Assembly (NCBI RefSeq): GCF_030209175.1
Contig: NZ_JARVSM010000001.1
Coordinates: 1,302,001 to 1,366,000 of the forward strand
Reading direction: 5' to 3'
Length of the DNA stretch: 64,000 nucleotides
Source of the DNA: Pseudomonas sp. efr-133-TYG-5
Lineage (GTDB): Bacteria > Pseudomonadota > Gammaproteobacteria > Pseudomonadales > Pseudomonadaceae
Each line of letters opens with the position of its first letter. The stretch's first letter is position 1. The translations under genes and the position numbers were made by a program. Under the pieces are notes generated by a model. It saw only the letters and a program-made list of their open reading frames with translations, was not told the origin of the DNA and did not search any database. Below are positions 1 through 9,402 of this stretch, piece after piece.

Positions 1-2451
1 GGACGATGGCTCTGCCGCCAGCAACGGCACGTCGATGCGCAGCACCACCCGCGTGCCACGCCCCGGTGCACTGTCCAGCGCCAGATCTCCGCCCATCATG
101 TCCCACAGCGAGCGGCTGATCGCCAGACCCAGGCCGGAACCTGTGCGCGCCATGTCCGTACGGTCGCCGACCTGCACGAACGCAGCGAACAGGCGTTGCC
201 GGTCTTCGGCGCTGATGCCGATGCCGCTGTCCTCGATGACCAGCGTGACCGCCATCGTCCCGGCCGGCGTCGGCGCCGCGAGCAACGACAGACTGACTTC
301 GCCCGCCTCGGTGAACTTGATGGCGTTGCTCAGCAGGTTCGACAGCACTTGCTTGAACCGCAGTGGGTCAAGCTGCACGTCGACGTCACTGCGCGCATCC
401 AGGTCGACATGCCAAAGCAGCTGCTTGTGCCGCGCCAGCCCCTCGAACACCTGCGCCACCGAGGCTACCAGTTGGCGCAGATTGACCCGCTCGGGGGCCA
501 GGCTCAGATGCCCGGCTTCGATCCGTGCGATGTCGAGGATGTCACCGATCAGTGCCAGCAACTGCTGGCCGGCGCTGGATGCCACGGCGATGGCCGGACG
601 ATCGATCACACCGGCGTCGGCGTGCTTGAGGGCCAGTTCGAGCATGCCGAGCAAGGCGTTCATCGGCGTGCGGATTTCGTGGCTCATGGTTGCCAGGAAG
701 GTCGATTTGGCGCGGTTGGCCTCGTCGGCGGCGTCCTTGGCCTGCTGCAACTGGCGCATCCATTGCTGGCGCTGGCGAATCTGCCGGCGCTGCAGAGCGA
801 TCCAGGCCAGCGCCAGCAGCAACAACCCGGCGGCCGCGGCAAACCCCTGGAGAATCTGCCGGCGGTGGCGCTGCCAGTAACTGTCGTTGACCACCACCTG
901 ATGGCTCCAGCGCGCGACCAGATCGTCCATTTCCTGCGGGGCGATGGTCAGCAACGCCTTGTTCAGGATCGAATGCAACTGCGCCGCCTCGGGTGCGGTG
1001 GCCATGGCGATTCGCGCCGGTTGATCGCCGACCGTGCTGACGATGCGCATCCGCGCGCGGTACTGCCGATCAATCAGGTAGCGCGCCACCAGCAACGAAC
1101 TCAAGGTCGCGTCGGCCTGGCCGTTGAGCACCGCCTGCGTGCCAGCCGCTGGGGTCGCCACCTCGACCAGCTGCAGTTGCGGCACCTGCGCCAGCAGATA
1201 ATCACGCAGGGTATTGCCGCGATAGATCGCCAGGCGCTTGCCCGCCATATCATCGAGGCCGCGCAGCGCCTGTGCTTTTGCATCGGTGACCAGGACAAAC
1301 GGGCTGTTCATGTAGGCTCGGGTGAAGCGCAGTTGCAGCTCACGCTCGCTACTCGGCGTCAGCACCGGCAACACGTCGAGTTCACCGCGCTTGATCTGCT
1401 CGACCTGCTGCTCCAGGGACTGCCCGCGCACGATCTCGAACGTCAGGCCGCTGCGCTGGCCGATCAGCTTGAGCAATTGCGCGGTCAGGCCGCTGAACCG
1501 CCCCTCGGCATCGAAAAACGTCAACGGCGCAAAGTCATCGATGACGCCCACCCGCACCCGCGGATGCTGTTCGAGCCACACCTGCTCGCTGGCGCTCAGG
1601 CTTACCCGCGACTGCACGGCCATGTCGGCACGGCCGGCGCTCCAGCGCAGCTCCATGGCCAGGCGCTGCTCCATGGGAATTGCCAGCAGCGCCTTGTCCA
1701 CCAGACGTTTGAGACGCACGTTGCTGCGCGCCAGGGCGAAACCGAACGGATTGGCATCCAGCCCGGACGCCCCGGCCAGCTGCAGGTCATTGCGGTAGTG
1801 GGTGTTGATCAGGTAGCAGGCGCTGATGAAGTCGCCGAGGTACACGTCATCGCGGCCGAACGCCACCGCGCCGAGGGCATCGAGGATCGACGCGTAGCGC
1901 ACCAGGGTGGCGTCCGGATAAGCGCGCTGGACAGTTGATGCCGGCAGGTAATCCTCGACCATGGCAATCCGTTTACCGGCCAGATCCGCCGGCAATGGCG
2001 CGTTGAGCCGGGTCACCCACATCGGCTGATCCTCGGCGTAGGCCCGGGACAGGACCAACGCCGGGTCGGCGATCTCGAAGTTGTTCGAGGTGCCCAGCAG
2101 ATCCAGTTCGCCGGACTTGAGCGCGGCCATGGCGGTGTCCCGGTCGGCATAACGCCTGACGGCGATCCGCACATTCAGCACCTGCGCCACCGCCTCGGCG
2201 TAGTCGGGCGTCAGGCCCTCCAGTTCCTGCTGGTGGCGCGTCAATTCGAAGGGCGGGTAGTCCGGCCCGGAAACACCGAGGCGCAGCAGCGCGTGTTCGC
2301 GCAGCCACTGGCGATCCGCCTCATCGAGGCGCACCTGGACGTTTTCCAGGCGGTCGCGGCTGACGATCTGCAACGCTGGCGTCGTTTCCTGCGCCTGCAG
2401 CACGCCGACGAACATCAGGCTCAGGCAGACAATCCATTGCAGCGGCCTCAT
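1..2451 (-). CDS. BvgS-like sensor histidine kinase with two periplasmic binding domains (3' end outside window)
   Basis: The reading frame is open from the ATG at 2451 to the left edge (817 codons seen). An N-terminal hydrophobic signal (MRPLQW...) is followed by two extracytoplasmic solute-binding (SBP_bac_3-like) domains at about residues 35-270 and 285-520. A single membrane segment lies near 532-552. A HisKA domain carries the H-box [10 protein letters not shown] with the phospho-accepting His at 591. The ATPase domain shows the N-box near 705 (NLLSNAIKF), DSGIGI near 739 and GSGLGLAIS near 770. Tandem periplasmic domains plus a transmitter are typical of BvgS/EvgS-type unorthodox kinases, so receiver and Hpt domains may follow beyond the edge. 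It starts 10 bases after the stop of the response regulator gene and is surely its partner. The ligand is unknown. Confidence 0.88.
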   Translation of the reverse strand, partial: MRPLQWIVCLSLMFVGVLQAQETTPALQIVSRDRLENVQVRLDEADRQWLREHALLRLGVSGPDYPPFELTRHQQELEGLTPDYAEAVAQVLNVRIAVRRYADRDTAMAALKSGELDLLGTSNNFEIADPALVLSRAYAEDQPMWVTRLNAPLPADLAGKRIAMVEDYLPASTVQRAYPDATLVRYASILDALGAVAFGRDDVYLGDFISACYLINTHYRNDLQLAGASGLDANPFGFALARSNVRLKRLVDKALLAIPMEQRLAMELRWSAGRADMAVQSRVSLSASEQVWLEQHPRVRVGVIDDFAPLTFFDAEGRFSGLTAQLLKLIGQRSGLTFEIVRGQSLEQQVEQIKRGELDVLPVLTPSSERELQLRFTRAYMNSPFVLVTDAKAQALRGLDDMAGKRLAIYRGNTLRDYLLAQVPQLQLVEVATPAAGTQAVLNGQADATLSSLLVARYLIDRQYRARMRIVSTVGDQPARIAMATAPEAAQLHSILNKALLTIAPQEMDDLVARWSHQVVVNDSYWQRHRRQILQGFAAAAGLLLLALAWIALQRRQIRQRQQWMRQLQQAKDAADEANRAKSTFLATMSHEIRTPMNALLGMLELALKHADAGVIDRPAIAVASSAGQQLLALIGDILDIARIEAGHLSLAPERVNLRQLVASVAQVFEGLARHKQLLWHVDLDARSDVDVQLDPLRFKQVLSNLLSNAIKFTEAGEVSLSLLAAPTPAGTMAVTLVIEDSGIGISAEDRQRLFAAFVQVGDRTDMARTGSGLGLAISRSLWDMMGGDLALDSAPGRGTRVVLRIDVPLLAAEPSS

Positions 2452-2461
2452 GCTCGATGTC

Positions 2462-3088
2462 TCAGAGCAACTGGTTACGTTTTGCCAGCTCGCGCAGCAG
2501 CACCAGCGAGCCCATGCCGAGCTTCATCATCAGGCGCGTCTTGTAGGTGCTGACGGTCTTGTGGCTGAGGTTCATTTCACTGGCGATGAGCTTGTTGGGC
2601 TTGCCGTGGGCCAGTTGCACCAGAATGTGCAATTCGCGGTCGGAGAGCAGATCGATCAACGCGCGCTCGTTACTCTGCATGTCGAACTGGCCGACGCTGG
2701 CATCCGGCATTTCCGGAAAGAACGTGTAACCCGAGCGCACCGCCTTGATCGCGCTCTGCAATTGCTGCAATTGCGCCGACTTGGTGACGTAGGCCATCGC
2801 TCCGGCCCGCCGGCAGCGCGGCAGATAATGCACCGGCTCGCTGGAGGTGAAAATCACCACCTTGCAGCTCAGGCCGATCGCGCGGATCCGCTCCAGCACT
2901 TCGAGGCCGCTCATGCCCTCCAGCTTCAGGTCGAGCACGATCAACTCCGGCGTGTGCTCGCGAATCATCGGCACCACATCGACGCCACGGGACGCCACGT
3001 GAATTTGCGTGTAGCCCTGGGTTTCCAGAACCAGTTTGACGGCGGCGACCACCACCGGATGATCGTCGACGATCAAGGCTGAACTCAT
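2462..3088 (-). CDS. BvgA-like response regulator, receiver plus LuxR-type HTH
   Basis: This is a 208-aa two-domain regulator of the NarL/FixJ class. The receiver begins [10 protein letters not shown] with the acidic pair D8-D9, the phospho-accepting Asp at 53 (IVLDLKLEG) and the conserved Lys in YVTKSA. The C-terminal LuxR-type helix-turn-helix covers about residues 140-205 ([27 protein letters not shown]). The ATG at 3088 is chosen because GGGAG sits 5 bases upstream and the receiver starts directly there; an upstream ATG at 3193 would add a tail without homology. It is co-transcribed with the sensor kinase that follows. The targets are not visible. Confidence 0.9.
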   Translation of the reverse strand: MSSALIVDDHPVVVAAVKLVLETQGYTQIHVASRGVDVVPMIREHTPELIVLDLKLEGMSGLEVLERIRAIGLSCKVVIFTSSEPVHYLPRCRRAGAMAYVTKSAQLQQLQSAIKAVRSGYTFFPEMPDASVGQFDMQSNERALIDLLSDRELHILVQLAHGKPNKLIASEMNLSHKTVSTYKTRLMMKLGMGSLVLLRELAKRNQLL

Positions 3089-3193
3089 GACCACTCCCGG
3101 TAGCAATACGTGACGGGGACGCCGCCGCTCCGCCTGGAACGACACGCCCGGTGGCTGCGCAATGACTGTTGCACGGCCATTGCGCATAAGCAC

Positions 3194-3209
3194 CTGTCAG
3201 ACCTGACAG
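3194..3209. promoter_or_regulatory. Perfect inverted repeat upstream of the response regulator gene
   Basis: Two 7-base arms, CTGTCAG and CTGACAG, are separated by AC. The repeat lies in the 144-base gap between the degenerate receiver gene and the response regulator gene, about 105 bases before the regulator start. Short palindromes of this size are typical operators, and autoregulation by the LuxR-type regulator is possible. This is inference only. Confidence 0.35.
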
Positions 3210-3232
3210 TTGTGCAATCGAAGAAACTGTGC

Positions 3233-3640
3233 TCAGGCCCGCAGGCCCAGCCGCGATCGAGCCTCGGCGGGACGGCCCCGCGATGCTATGGCCGATGCCA
3301 GCAGGTGCTCGATGGCTGCCGCCGCCGGCAATGGCGCCTGGCTGATCGTCAGCCTGTCGTGGAAAACCCCGGAGTCAGGAGCGTTGTAGACCAGTGCTCG
3401 GCGAACGTGCGGCTGATCCAGCAGGAAGCCGTGCAGATCGAGGCGACCGCCCGCCAGTTGCGCGTTGATTACCAGTACATCGAACGGCTCGCAGCCATAA
3501 TCCACCAGGGTCAGCAGTTCAGCGAGGTTTTGCACCGGGGCGATGCGGTAGCAGTCGAGGCGGTTGAAGATCCGCTCGATCTTCATCCGCTGAAAGTGCT
3601 GCGGGTCGGCAATCAGGATACGCAAGGCTTTGTGGGTCAT
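3233..3640 (-). CDS. Stand-alone receiver-like protein lacking the phospho-accepting Asp
   Basis: A 135-aa protein starting MTHKALRILIADPQ resembles a single CheY-type receiver domain and has no output domain. The first acidic position (D12) is kept. The strand that should end in the phospho-accepting Asp reads DVLVINAQLAGG, so Asn59 replaces Asp. It probably cannot be phosphorylated normally and could act as a pseudo-receiver that binds a partner. The ATG at 3640 is chosen because the receiver fold starts there; a longer frame to 3733 adds an Arg-rich tail. It lies just upstream of the regulator and kinase genes on the same strand, suggesting a three-gene signalling unit. Assignment as a receiver rests on fold-level similarity only. 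Confidence 0.65.
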   Translation of the reverse strand: MTHKALRILIADPQHFQRMKIERIFNRLDCYRIAPVQNLAELLTLVDYGCEPFDVLVINAQLAGGRLDLHGFLLDQPHVRRALVYNAPDSGVFHDRLTISQAPLPAAAAIEHLLASAIASRGRPAEARSRLGLRA

Positions 3641-3755
3641 CGTCGATTCCAGTCGATGGCGGCTCCAGGTGCGGGCAAGACTACCCAAGCCCCTGAGCAA
3701 CCTCTGTAGGACGATTCCGAAAAAAACCGCCACTCATCCGGATTGCCCGACGATC

Positions 3756-4472
3756 TCACTCGGTGGTACTCGGACTCCAGAACGCCTGTACCACCAGCGC
3801 CGATGTCGAGATCCGCGCCACCAGCGCATCCAGTTCATCGCCATCGACCGAGGTGGTCGCCAGCGTCGCCTCGATTTCAACTTCGTCGGCGCCAAAGGCA
3901 TGCACGTCGACATCGCTGGCCGGGTAATTGCTGCGCTCCAGTTCCGCTTCGAGCAAGGCCAGCACGGCTTTCTGCTGCGCGCGGCGGGCAATCACGTAGA
4001 CGATGTTGGTGACTTCCGCCGAGACCACGTCCAGTGGCTGGCGGTTAATGTTGTTGACGATCGGCCGCAGCAGCGTGTTGGCCGCGAGGATGAATAATGT
4101 GCCCAGAACCGCCTCGGCGAGCAGGTCGGCACCGGCGCAGGCACCGACCGCCGCCGACGTCCACAGCGTTGCCGCGGTGTTCAGGCCACGGACGTTGCCC
4201 TCTTCACGCATGATCACCCCGGCGCCGAGAAAACCGATCCCGGAGACCACGTAGGCGACCACCCGCACCGCGCCTTCGGCACCGCCGAGACGGTTGGCCA
4301 TGTCGACGAAAATCGCCGCGCCGACCGCCACCAGCACGTTGGTGCGCAGGCCCGCCGTGCGTTGCCGGTACTGGCGTTCGAAACCGATCAGGCCGCCGAG
4401 AATGAAGGCGGCGCTGAGGCTGACCAGGGTGTCGAGCAGCGAGGTCAGGTTGAGGTTGTTGATGGCTTGCAT
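3756..4472 (-). CDS. mgtC: MgtC/SapB family inner-membrane protein
   Basis: The 238-aa protein has a hydrophobic N-terminal half with the family signature GGLIGFERQYRQRTAGLRTN near residues 25-45, GIGFLGAGVIM and RGLNTAATLWTSAAVG. A soluble ACT-like C-terminal half follows. MgtC proteins support growth at low Mg2+ and, in pathogens, intramacrophage survival by modulating ATP synthase and phosphate balance. The ATG at 4472 has AAGGA 7 bases upstream; the ATG at 4478 would leave no spacing. It lies downstream of mgtA on the same strand, a common Mg2+-starvation pair. Confidence 0.88.
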   Translation of the reverse strand: MQAINNLNLTSLLDTLVSLSAAFILGGLIGFERQYRQRTAGLRTNVLVAVGAAIFVDMANRLGGAEGAVRVVAYVVSGIGFLGAGVIMREEGNVRGLNTAATLWTSAAVGACAGADLLAEAVLGTLFILAANTLLRPIVNNINRQPLDVVSAEVTNIVYVIARRAQQKAVLALLEAELERSNYPASDVDVHAFGADEVEIEATLATTSVDGDELDALVARISTSALVVQAFWSPSTTE

Positions 4473-4503
4473 CGTCATTTCCTTGAAAACCCGGCAGTCC
4501 CTT

Positions 4504-4590
4504 GTGGGAGCGGGCCTGCTCGCGAAGGCGTTCTTTGCGCCACAGCTGCAGTGGCTGACACTGCGCTTTCGCGAGCAGGCTTGCTGCCAC
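4504..4590. repeat. Pair of inverted REP elements between mgtA and mgtC
   Basis: Two REP units in opposite orientation occupy 4504-4530 (GTGGGAGCGGGCCTGCTCGC...) and 4564-4590 (...GCGAGCAGGCTTGCTGCCAC). They can fold against each other. This motif is the common intergenic REP of P. fluorescens-group genomes. Its position inside the mgtA-mgtC intergenic region could lower expression of the distal gene through RNA processing or partial termination. Confidence 0.8.
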
Positions 4591-4601
4591 GAGTCCTGCT
4601 G

Positions 4602-7301
4602 TTATTGCCAGCCGAACCGGCGGATGTAGAAGCCCTTCACCGCCTGGGTCAGCGCCATGTACGCCAGCAGGATCACCGGCAGGAACACGAAGTACAGCGA
4701 CGGCAGCGCCTGCAGCTTGAAGTAATGCGCCAGCGGCCCCATCGGCAAGAAGATCCCCACTGCCATGATGATTGCGGTCATCACCAGCAGCGGCATGGCG
4801 GCACGGCTCTGCAGGAACGGGATCTTCGGCGTGCGGATCATGTGCACGATCAGCGTCTGGGTCAGCAGCCCCACCACGAACCAGCCCGACTGGAACAGGG
4901 TCTGGTGATCCGGGGTGTTGGCATCGAACACGTACCACATCAAGGCGAACGTGGTGATGTCAAAGATCGAACTGATCGGCCCGAAGAACAGCATGAAGCG
5001 CCCGACGTCCCCCGGCTGCCAGCGTTGTGGCTGCTTGAGCATCTCGGCGTCGACGTTGTCGAACGGAATCGCGATCTGCGAGATGTCGTAGAGCAGGTTC
5101 TGCACCAGCAGATGCATCGGCAGCATCGGCAGGAACGGAATGAACGCACTGGCCACCAGCACCGAGAACACGTTGCCGAAGTTCGAGCTGGCGGTCATCT
5201 TGATGTACTTGAGCATGTTGGCGAAGGTGCGGCGGCCCTCCAGCACGCCCTCCTCCAGCACCATCAGGCTCTTCTCCAGAAGGATGATGTCCGCCGCCTC
5301 CTTGGCGATGTCCACCGCGCTGTCCACGGAAATACCGATGTCGGCGGTGCGCAGCGCGGGCGCATCGTTGATGCCGTCGCCCATGAAGCCGACCACATGA
5401 CCGTTGCCCTTGAGGATGCGCACGATGCGTTCCTTGTGCGACGGCGTCAGTTTGGCGAACACGTTGGTGGTTTCCACCGCCACCGCCAGTTGCGCGTCGC
5501 TCATGCGCTCGATGTCGTTGCCGAGCAACAGGCCCTGTTGCGCCAGGCCGACTTCGCGGCAGATCTTCGCGGTCACCAACTCGTTGTCGCCGGTCAGCAC
5601 TTTGACCGCCACGCCATGCTCGGCCAGGGCCTTGAGCGCCGGCGCGGTGCTTTCCTTCGGTGGATCGAGGAACGCCACGTAACCGATCAGCGTCAGTTCC
5701 TGTTCATCGGCCAGGCTGTAGGTGTCGCGCCCTTGCGGCATCGACCGCGCGGCCACCGCGACCACGCGCAAGCCTTCAGCGTTGAATGCTGCGGTGACCT
5801 GACGGATCCGCGCCAGCAATTCATCGCTCAAGGCTTCGTCGACGTCGCCATGCCGCACGCGGCTGCACACCGCCAGCACTTCTTCCACCGCGCCTTTGCA
5901 GATCAGTTGATGCGGTTGCCCGCGCCCCTCGACCACCACCGACATGCGCCGGCGATTGAAGTCGAACGGGATCTCGTCGACCTTGCGAAACGCCGTGCCG
6001 ACTTTCAGCTCACGGTGGATTTCCACGTGTTCCAGCACGGCCACGTCGAGCAGGTTTTTCAGCCCGGTCTGGTAGTAGCTGTTGAGGTAAGCCATTTCCA
6101 GCACGTCGTCGGAGTCTTGCCCCCAGACATCGACGTTGCGCGCCAGAAAGATCTTGTCCTGGGTCAGGGTGCCGGTCTTGTCGGTGCACAGCACGTCCAT
6201 GGCGCCGAAGTTCTGGATGGCGTCGAGGCGCTTGACGATGACTTTTTTGCGCGACAGGAACACCGCGCCCTTGGCCAGGGTCGAGGTGACGATCATCGGC
6301 AGCATTTCCGGGGTCAGGCCCACGGCAATCGACAGGGCGAACAGCAACGCCTCGGTCCAGTCACCCTTGGTGAAACCGTTGATGAACAGCACCAGCGGCG
6401 CCATGACGAACATGAAACGGATCAACAGCCAGCTGACTTTGTTCACCCCTTGCTGGAACGACGTGACCGCCCGATCCGTGGCGCCGACCCGTTGCGCCAG
6501 CGCACCGAAATAGGTGCTGTTGCCGGTGGTCAGGATCACCGCCACGGCGGTTCCGGAGACCACGTTGGTCCCCATGAACAGGATGTTGTCCAGCTCCAGC
6601 GGGTTGTGCGTGTCGCGGTCCTGCTGGCGCGGGAATTTCTCCACCGGCATCGATTCACCGGTCATCGCTGCCTGACTGACGAACAGGTCCTTGGCGCTGA
6701 GCACCCGGCAATCGGCAGGAATCATGTCGCCGGCCGAGAGCACGATGAGGTCGCCGGGCACCAGTTGCCTGATCGGCAATTCAATCCGTGGCGCGTCGCG
6801 CCGCATCACCGTGGCGGTGTTGCTGACCATCGCCTTGAGGGCGTCGGCGGCCTGGTTGGATTTGCTTTCCTGCCAGAAGCGCAGCAGGGTCGAGAGCACC
6901 ACCATGGAGAAAATCACGATGGCGGCCTTGAGGTCTTCGGTCAGCCACGAGATCACCGCCAACAGGGTCAGCAGCAGGTTGAACGGATTTTTGTAGCAGT
7001 GCCACAGATGGGTCCACCACGGCAGCGGCTGCTCGTGCTCGACTTCGTTGAGGCCATGCTGCGCGCGCAGGGCATCGACTTCGAAATCGGTGAGGCCGTC
7101 GGTGTGGGTGCCGAGGTTGGCCAGCAGCACGCCGGCGTCGCAATGCGCAGCATCGACCAGGGTGTTGGCCAGGGTGGGCGGCACTTCACGGCTGACCGTG
7201 GTGTCGTTGATGGTTTCCAGCAACGCCAGGCGACGGAAGTGCCGGGCGATGTGGCGGGTGCGCAGGAAGCCTGCGAAAAATTCCTTGAGCGTGAGTTTCA
7301 T
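4602..7301 (-). CDS. mgtA: Magnesium-importing P-type ATPase MgtA
   Basis: This is an 899-aa P3B-type ATPase that imports Mg2+. Seen in order are the N-terminal cytoplasmic part, actuator motif TGES near residue 214, the phosphorylation motif DKTGTLT with Asp374, the hinge motif MGDGINDAP near 640 and the C-terminal membrane segments. The length agrees with MgtA/MgtB (about 900 aa). The ATG at 7301 is chosen because GAGGGG lies 8 bases upstream and the family N-terminus starts there; an in-frame ATG at 7391 adds only a basic tail and falls beyond the leader hairpin. A REP pair and mgtC follow on the same strand. Control by low Mg2+ through the leader is likely but not proven by sequence. Confidence 0.93.
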   Translation of the reverse strand: MKLTLKEFFAGFLRTRHIARHFRRLALLETINDTTVSREVPPTLANTLVDAAHCDAGVLLANLGTHTDGLTDFEVDALRAQHGLNEVEHEQPLPWWTHLWHCYKNPFNLLLTLLAVISWLTEDLKAAIVIFSMVVLSTLLRFWQESKSNQAADALKAMVSNTATVMRRDAPRIELPIRQLVPGDLIVLSAGDMIPADCRVLSAKDLFVSQAAMTGESMPVEKFPRQQDRDTHNPLELDNILFMGTNVVSGTAVAVILTTGNSTYFGALAQRVGATDRAVTSFQQGVNKVSWLLIRFMFVMAPLVLFINGFTKGDWTEALLFALSIAVGLTPEMLPMIVTSTLAKGAVFLSRKKVIVKRLDAIQNFGAMDVLCTDKTGTLTQDKIFLARNVDVWGQDSDDVLEMAYLNSYYQTGLKNLLDVAVLEHVEIHRELKVGTAFRKVDEIPFDFNRRRMSVVVEGRGQPHQLICKGAVEEVLAVCSRVRHGDVDEALSDELLARIRQVTAAFNAEGLRVVAVAARSMPQGRDTYSLADEQELTLIGYVAFLDPPKESTAPALKALAEHGVAVKVLTGDNELVTAKICREVGLAQQGLLLGNDIERMSDAQLAVAVETTNVFAKLTPSHKERIVRILKGNGHVVGFMGDGINDAPALRTADIGISVDSAVDIAKEAADIILLEKSLMVLEEGVLEGRRTFANMLKYIKMTASSNFGNVFSVLVASAFIPFLPMLPMHLLVQNLLYDISQIAIPFDNVDAEMLKQPQRWQPGDVGRFMLFFGPISSIFDITTFALMWYVFDANTPDHQTLFQSGWFVVGLLTQTLIVHMIRTPKIPFLQSRAAMPLLVMTAIIMAVGIFLPMGPLAHYFKLQALPSLYFVFLPVILLAYMALTQAVKGFYIRRFGWQ

Positions 7302-7347
7302 GGCTGGTGCCCCTCTGGTCAGCCGGGAAACCGTCAAGCAGGTACGT

Positions 7348-7388
7348 CCACGCCTTGGCCACCGTGAAAACGGCACGGCAAGGCGTGG
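7348..7388 (-). promoter_or_regulatory. Large hairpin in the mgtA leader
   Basis: Perfect 10-base arms CCACGCCTTG and CAAGGCGTGG enclose an inner stem CCGTG/CACGG with a small loop. The hairpin ends about 47 bases before the mgtA start codon. No U-run follows on the mgtA strand, so it is not a simple terminator. mgtA leaders in enterobacteria sense Mg2+ or proline, so a cis-acting control element is plausible. The structure is seen; the role is inferred. Confidence 0.45.
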
Positions 7389-7486
7389 CACACCGGTCGG
7401 AAAAGACAGGCGTGTCGACAGGGCTGCGATGACGACGTAAAGTCGACTTCACAGGCTTTTCAGTGTCGATGAGAAGGACGTCGGGA

Positions 7487-7506
7487 CATGACCGGGACCG
7501 GTCATG
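7487..7506. other. 20-base dyad symmetry in the mgtA-pvdA intergenic region
   Basis: Arms CATGACCG and CGGTCATG flank a GGAC centre. It lies about 185 bases upstream of the mgtA start, a reasonable place for an operator, and is unrelated to the short palindromic repeats further right. No matching regulator is recognised. Confidence 0.35.
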
Positions 7507-7762
7507 ATCGGGATGCCGCTGCTCGCTGTTCGGCGAGACAACGGCACAGAAAGATGCGCGTTATCTTGCCGAGAATCTGCCGGTTACAAGGACCGGCCGA
7601 CAACTGTCACTCGAACAAGTACCCACTGTGGGTCTCCGCTATTGATGAAAACGCGCGAAGCTTACGCCCCGATGTCTGGAGAGTAAACCGGCAAAAGCAA
7701 GTGTGTCGGGGATTGTGGCGGGTGTTCAGGAAGGGTTCAGGATTGCCGACGAGATCGCCGAG

Positions 7763-7912
7763 ATCGTTCCCACGCTCTGCGTGGAAATGCAGCCGGGGAC
7801 GCTCTGCGTCCCATTGAGCGCTGAGCGTTCCTTGAGGCATTCCCACGCAGAGCGTGGGAACGATCAACAGCATCCCGGACTGCATTCCCACGCGGCGCGT
7901 GGGAACAATCAA
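7763..7912. repeat. Cluster of interspersed palindromic repeats at the left border of the pyoverdine block
   Basis: Three copies of a palindrome with core TTCCCACGC...GCGTGGGAA are seen at 7767-7787, 7840-7860 and 7885-7905. A companion GGGACGCTCTGCGTCCC is at 7796-7812. Copies occur in both orientations. The same family recurs at 56791-56836 on the other side of the pyoverdine block. They lie just after the pvdA stop and could also act as transcript ends. Confidence 0.8.
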
Positions 7913-7933
7913 CGGTCTGGCTGAAAAGGCTAC

Positions 7934-9268
7934 TTAGCTGGCAGTCGCCAGCAGCAGGTCCGCCATCGAACGATGCCCACGGTGCTTGCCATGCTCATAC
8001 AGCGAGCCGGCGATCTCGTCCGCGCGGATCGGCAGGATCGACAGCAGCGTGTCGCTCAGACCGTGGCTGGCCTGGCAGAAGCCCTGCATGTACAGGCCGG
8101 CCTTGCAGCGCTCGTCGGTGATCAGTTTGTAGTGGCGGTCGACTTCGAAGTCGCCCAGATATTCCTGCAGCGGCGCCAGCAGTTTGCGGTGGGTCTGGCG
8201 CTCGTAACCGGTGGCCAGCACGACCGCGTCGTAGGCACGCACGGTGACTTCGCCGGTGGCATTGTTGCGCACGGTCAATTCGATGCCGTGCTCGGTGGCG
8301 CTGGCTTTCTCGACCGTGGTCAGGGTACGGAAGGCATGCCGGGCGATGCCCGAGACTTTCTGCCGGTAGAAGATGCCGTAGATGCGCTCGATCAGGTCAA
8401 TGTCGACCACCGAGTAGTTGGTGTTGTGGTACTCGTTGACCAGGCGCTCACGCTCGCTGCTGTTCTGCTGGAAGATCAGGTCGGTGAACTCCGGCGAGAA
8501 CACTTCGTTGACGAACGGGCTGTCGTCCGCCGGTTTCAGCGCCGAGCCGCGCAGGATCATGTCGACCTGCACCGACGGGAATGAATCGTTGAGGTCGATG
8601 AAGGCTTCCGCCGCGCTCTGCCCGCCGCCAATGATGGCGATGCTCATCGGCTGGTTGTTGACGCACGGTTGCTTGGCCATTTCGGCCAGGTACTGCGAAT
8701 GGTGGAACACCCGCGAATCGCCCTTCAGCGCCTTGAACGCCTCGGGAATGCGCGGCGTGCCACCGGCGCTGACCACGACCGAACGCGCGGTGCGCACGAA
8801 TTGCTGGCCGTCCGTCCCGCGGGAAATCACCCGCAACGCTTCGACCTGCTGGTTGTGCAGCACTGGCTCGATGGTCAGCACCTCTTCGCCGTAGCGGCTC
8901 TGCTCGGTGAACTGCGCGGCGACCCAGCGCAGGTAGTCGTTGTACTCCATGCGGCACGGATAGAAGGTGCCGAGGTTGATGAAGTCCACCAGACGGCCGT
9001 GGTGCTTGAGGTAATTGACGAAGGAGTACGGGCTGGTCGGATTGCGCAGGGTCACCAGATCCTTGAGGAAGGAAATCTGCAACTCGCTCTGCGTCGACAG
9101 CGTGTTGCCGTGCCAGCTGTAGGTCGGTTGCTTGTCGAGGAACAGCACATCCAGCTCGCCCTGGGTCGCGCCGCGCTCTTGCAGAGCGATGGCCAGCGCC
9201 AGGTTCGAAGGGCCGAAACCGACGCCGATCAGGTCGTGAACGATGGGCGATGCAATTGCCTGTGTCAT
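7934..9268 (-). CDS. pvdA: L-ornithine N5-monooxygenase PvdA
   Basis: This flavin-dependent enzyme hydroxylates L-ornithine at N5 using NADPH and O2. It supplies the hydroxyornithine used by two adenylation domains in this window. The 444-aa protein shows the FAD site GVGFGPSNLALAIAL near residue 17, the substrate loop region with FLKDLVTLRNPTSPYSF, the NADPH site IIGGGQSAAEAF near 210 and the C-terminal LATGYE motif. Length and motif order match P. aeruginosa PvdA (443 aa). It is transcribed from its own PvdS-type box about 100 bases upstream and follows the fpvI-like sigma gene on the same strand. Confidence 0.96.
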   Translation of the reverse strand: MTQAIASPIVHDLIGVGFGPSNLALAIALQERGATQGELDVLFLDKQPTYSWHGNTLSTQSELQISFLKDLVTLRNPTSPYSFVNYLKHHGRLVDFINLGTFYPCRMEYNDYLRWVAAQFTEQSRYGEEVLTIEPVLHNQQVEALRVISRGTDGQQFVRTARSVVVSAGGTPRIPEAFKALKGDSRVFHHSQYLAEMAKQPCVNNQPMSIAIIGGGQSAAEAFIDLNDSFPSVQVDMILRGSALKPADDSPFVNEVFSPEFTDLIFQQNSSERERLVNEYHNTNYSVVDIDLIERIYGIFYRQKVSGIARHAFRTLTTVEKASATEHGIELTVRNNATGEVTVRAYDAVVLATGYERQTHRKLLAPLQEYLGDFEVDRHYKLITDERCKAGLYMQGFCQASHGLSDTLLSILPIRADEIAGSLYEHGKHRGHRSMADLLLATAS

Positions 9269-9367
9269 TTCCAGTGTCCTCTGGATGAACCCCCGAACAG
9301 CGCGGAGGGAGAGCTTGGGTGACCGGCCGGCCCTGAAGCAGGACAGCAGGTCGTCTGTTGAGTAGGA

Positions 9368-9391
9368 ACGAGGACAGGGAAATAAAATTTA
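9368..9391 (-). promoter_or_regulatory. PvdS iron-starvation box of pvdA
   Basis: On the minus strand TAAAT (9391-9387) is followed by exactly 16 bases and CGT (9370-9368). This matches the published PvdS promoter consensus TAAAT-N16-CGT. It lies between the stop of the sigma gene and pvdA. Confidence 0.88.
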
Positions 9392-9402
9392 ACGACGACG
9401 GC

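Larger units (their letters stand above)
7302..7933. other. Gene-free stretch between mgtA and pvdA
   Basis: No convincing gene lies here. The stretch holds the mgtA leader hairpin, a 20-base dyad and, near pvdA, a cluster of short palindromic repeats. Open frames across it (for example on the plus strand from 7488) run straight through the repeats and lack ribosome sites. Confidence 0.7.

Noticed and set aside
4362..7367. Long plus-strand frame opposite mgtA
   Set aside because: It lies antisense to a clear P-type ATPase with all motifs and shows only His/Gln/Arg-rich shadow sequence.
7488..7817. Small plus-strand frames in the mgtA-pvdA gap
   Set aside because: They run through palindromic repeats, have no ribosome site and show no recognisable protein features.
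7763..7912. CRISPR-like array
   Set aside because: Copies occur in both orientations with irregular spacing and self-complementary cores. No cas genes lie nearby. They are interspersed palindromic repeats.
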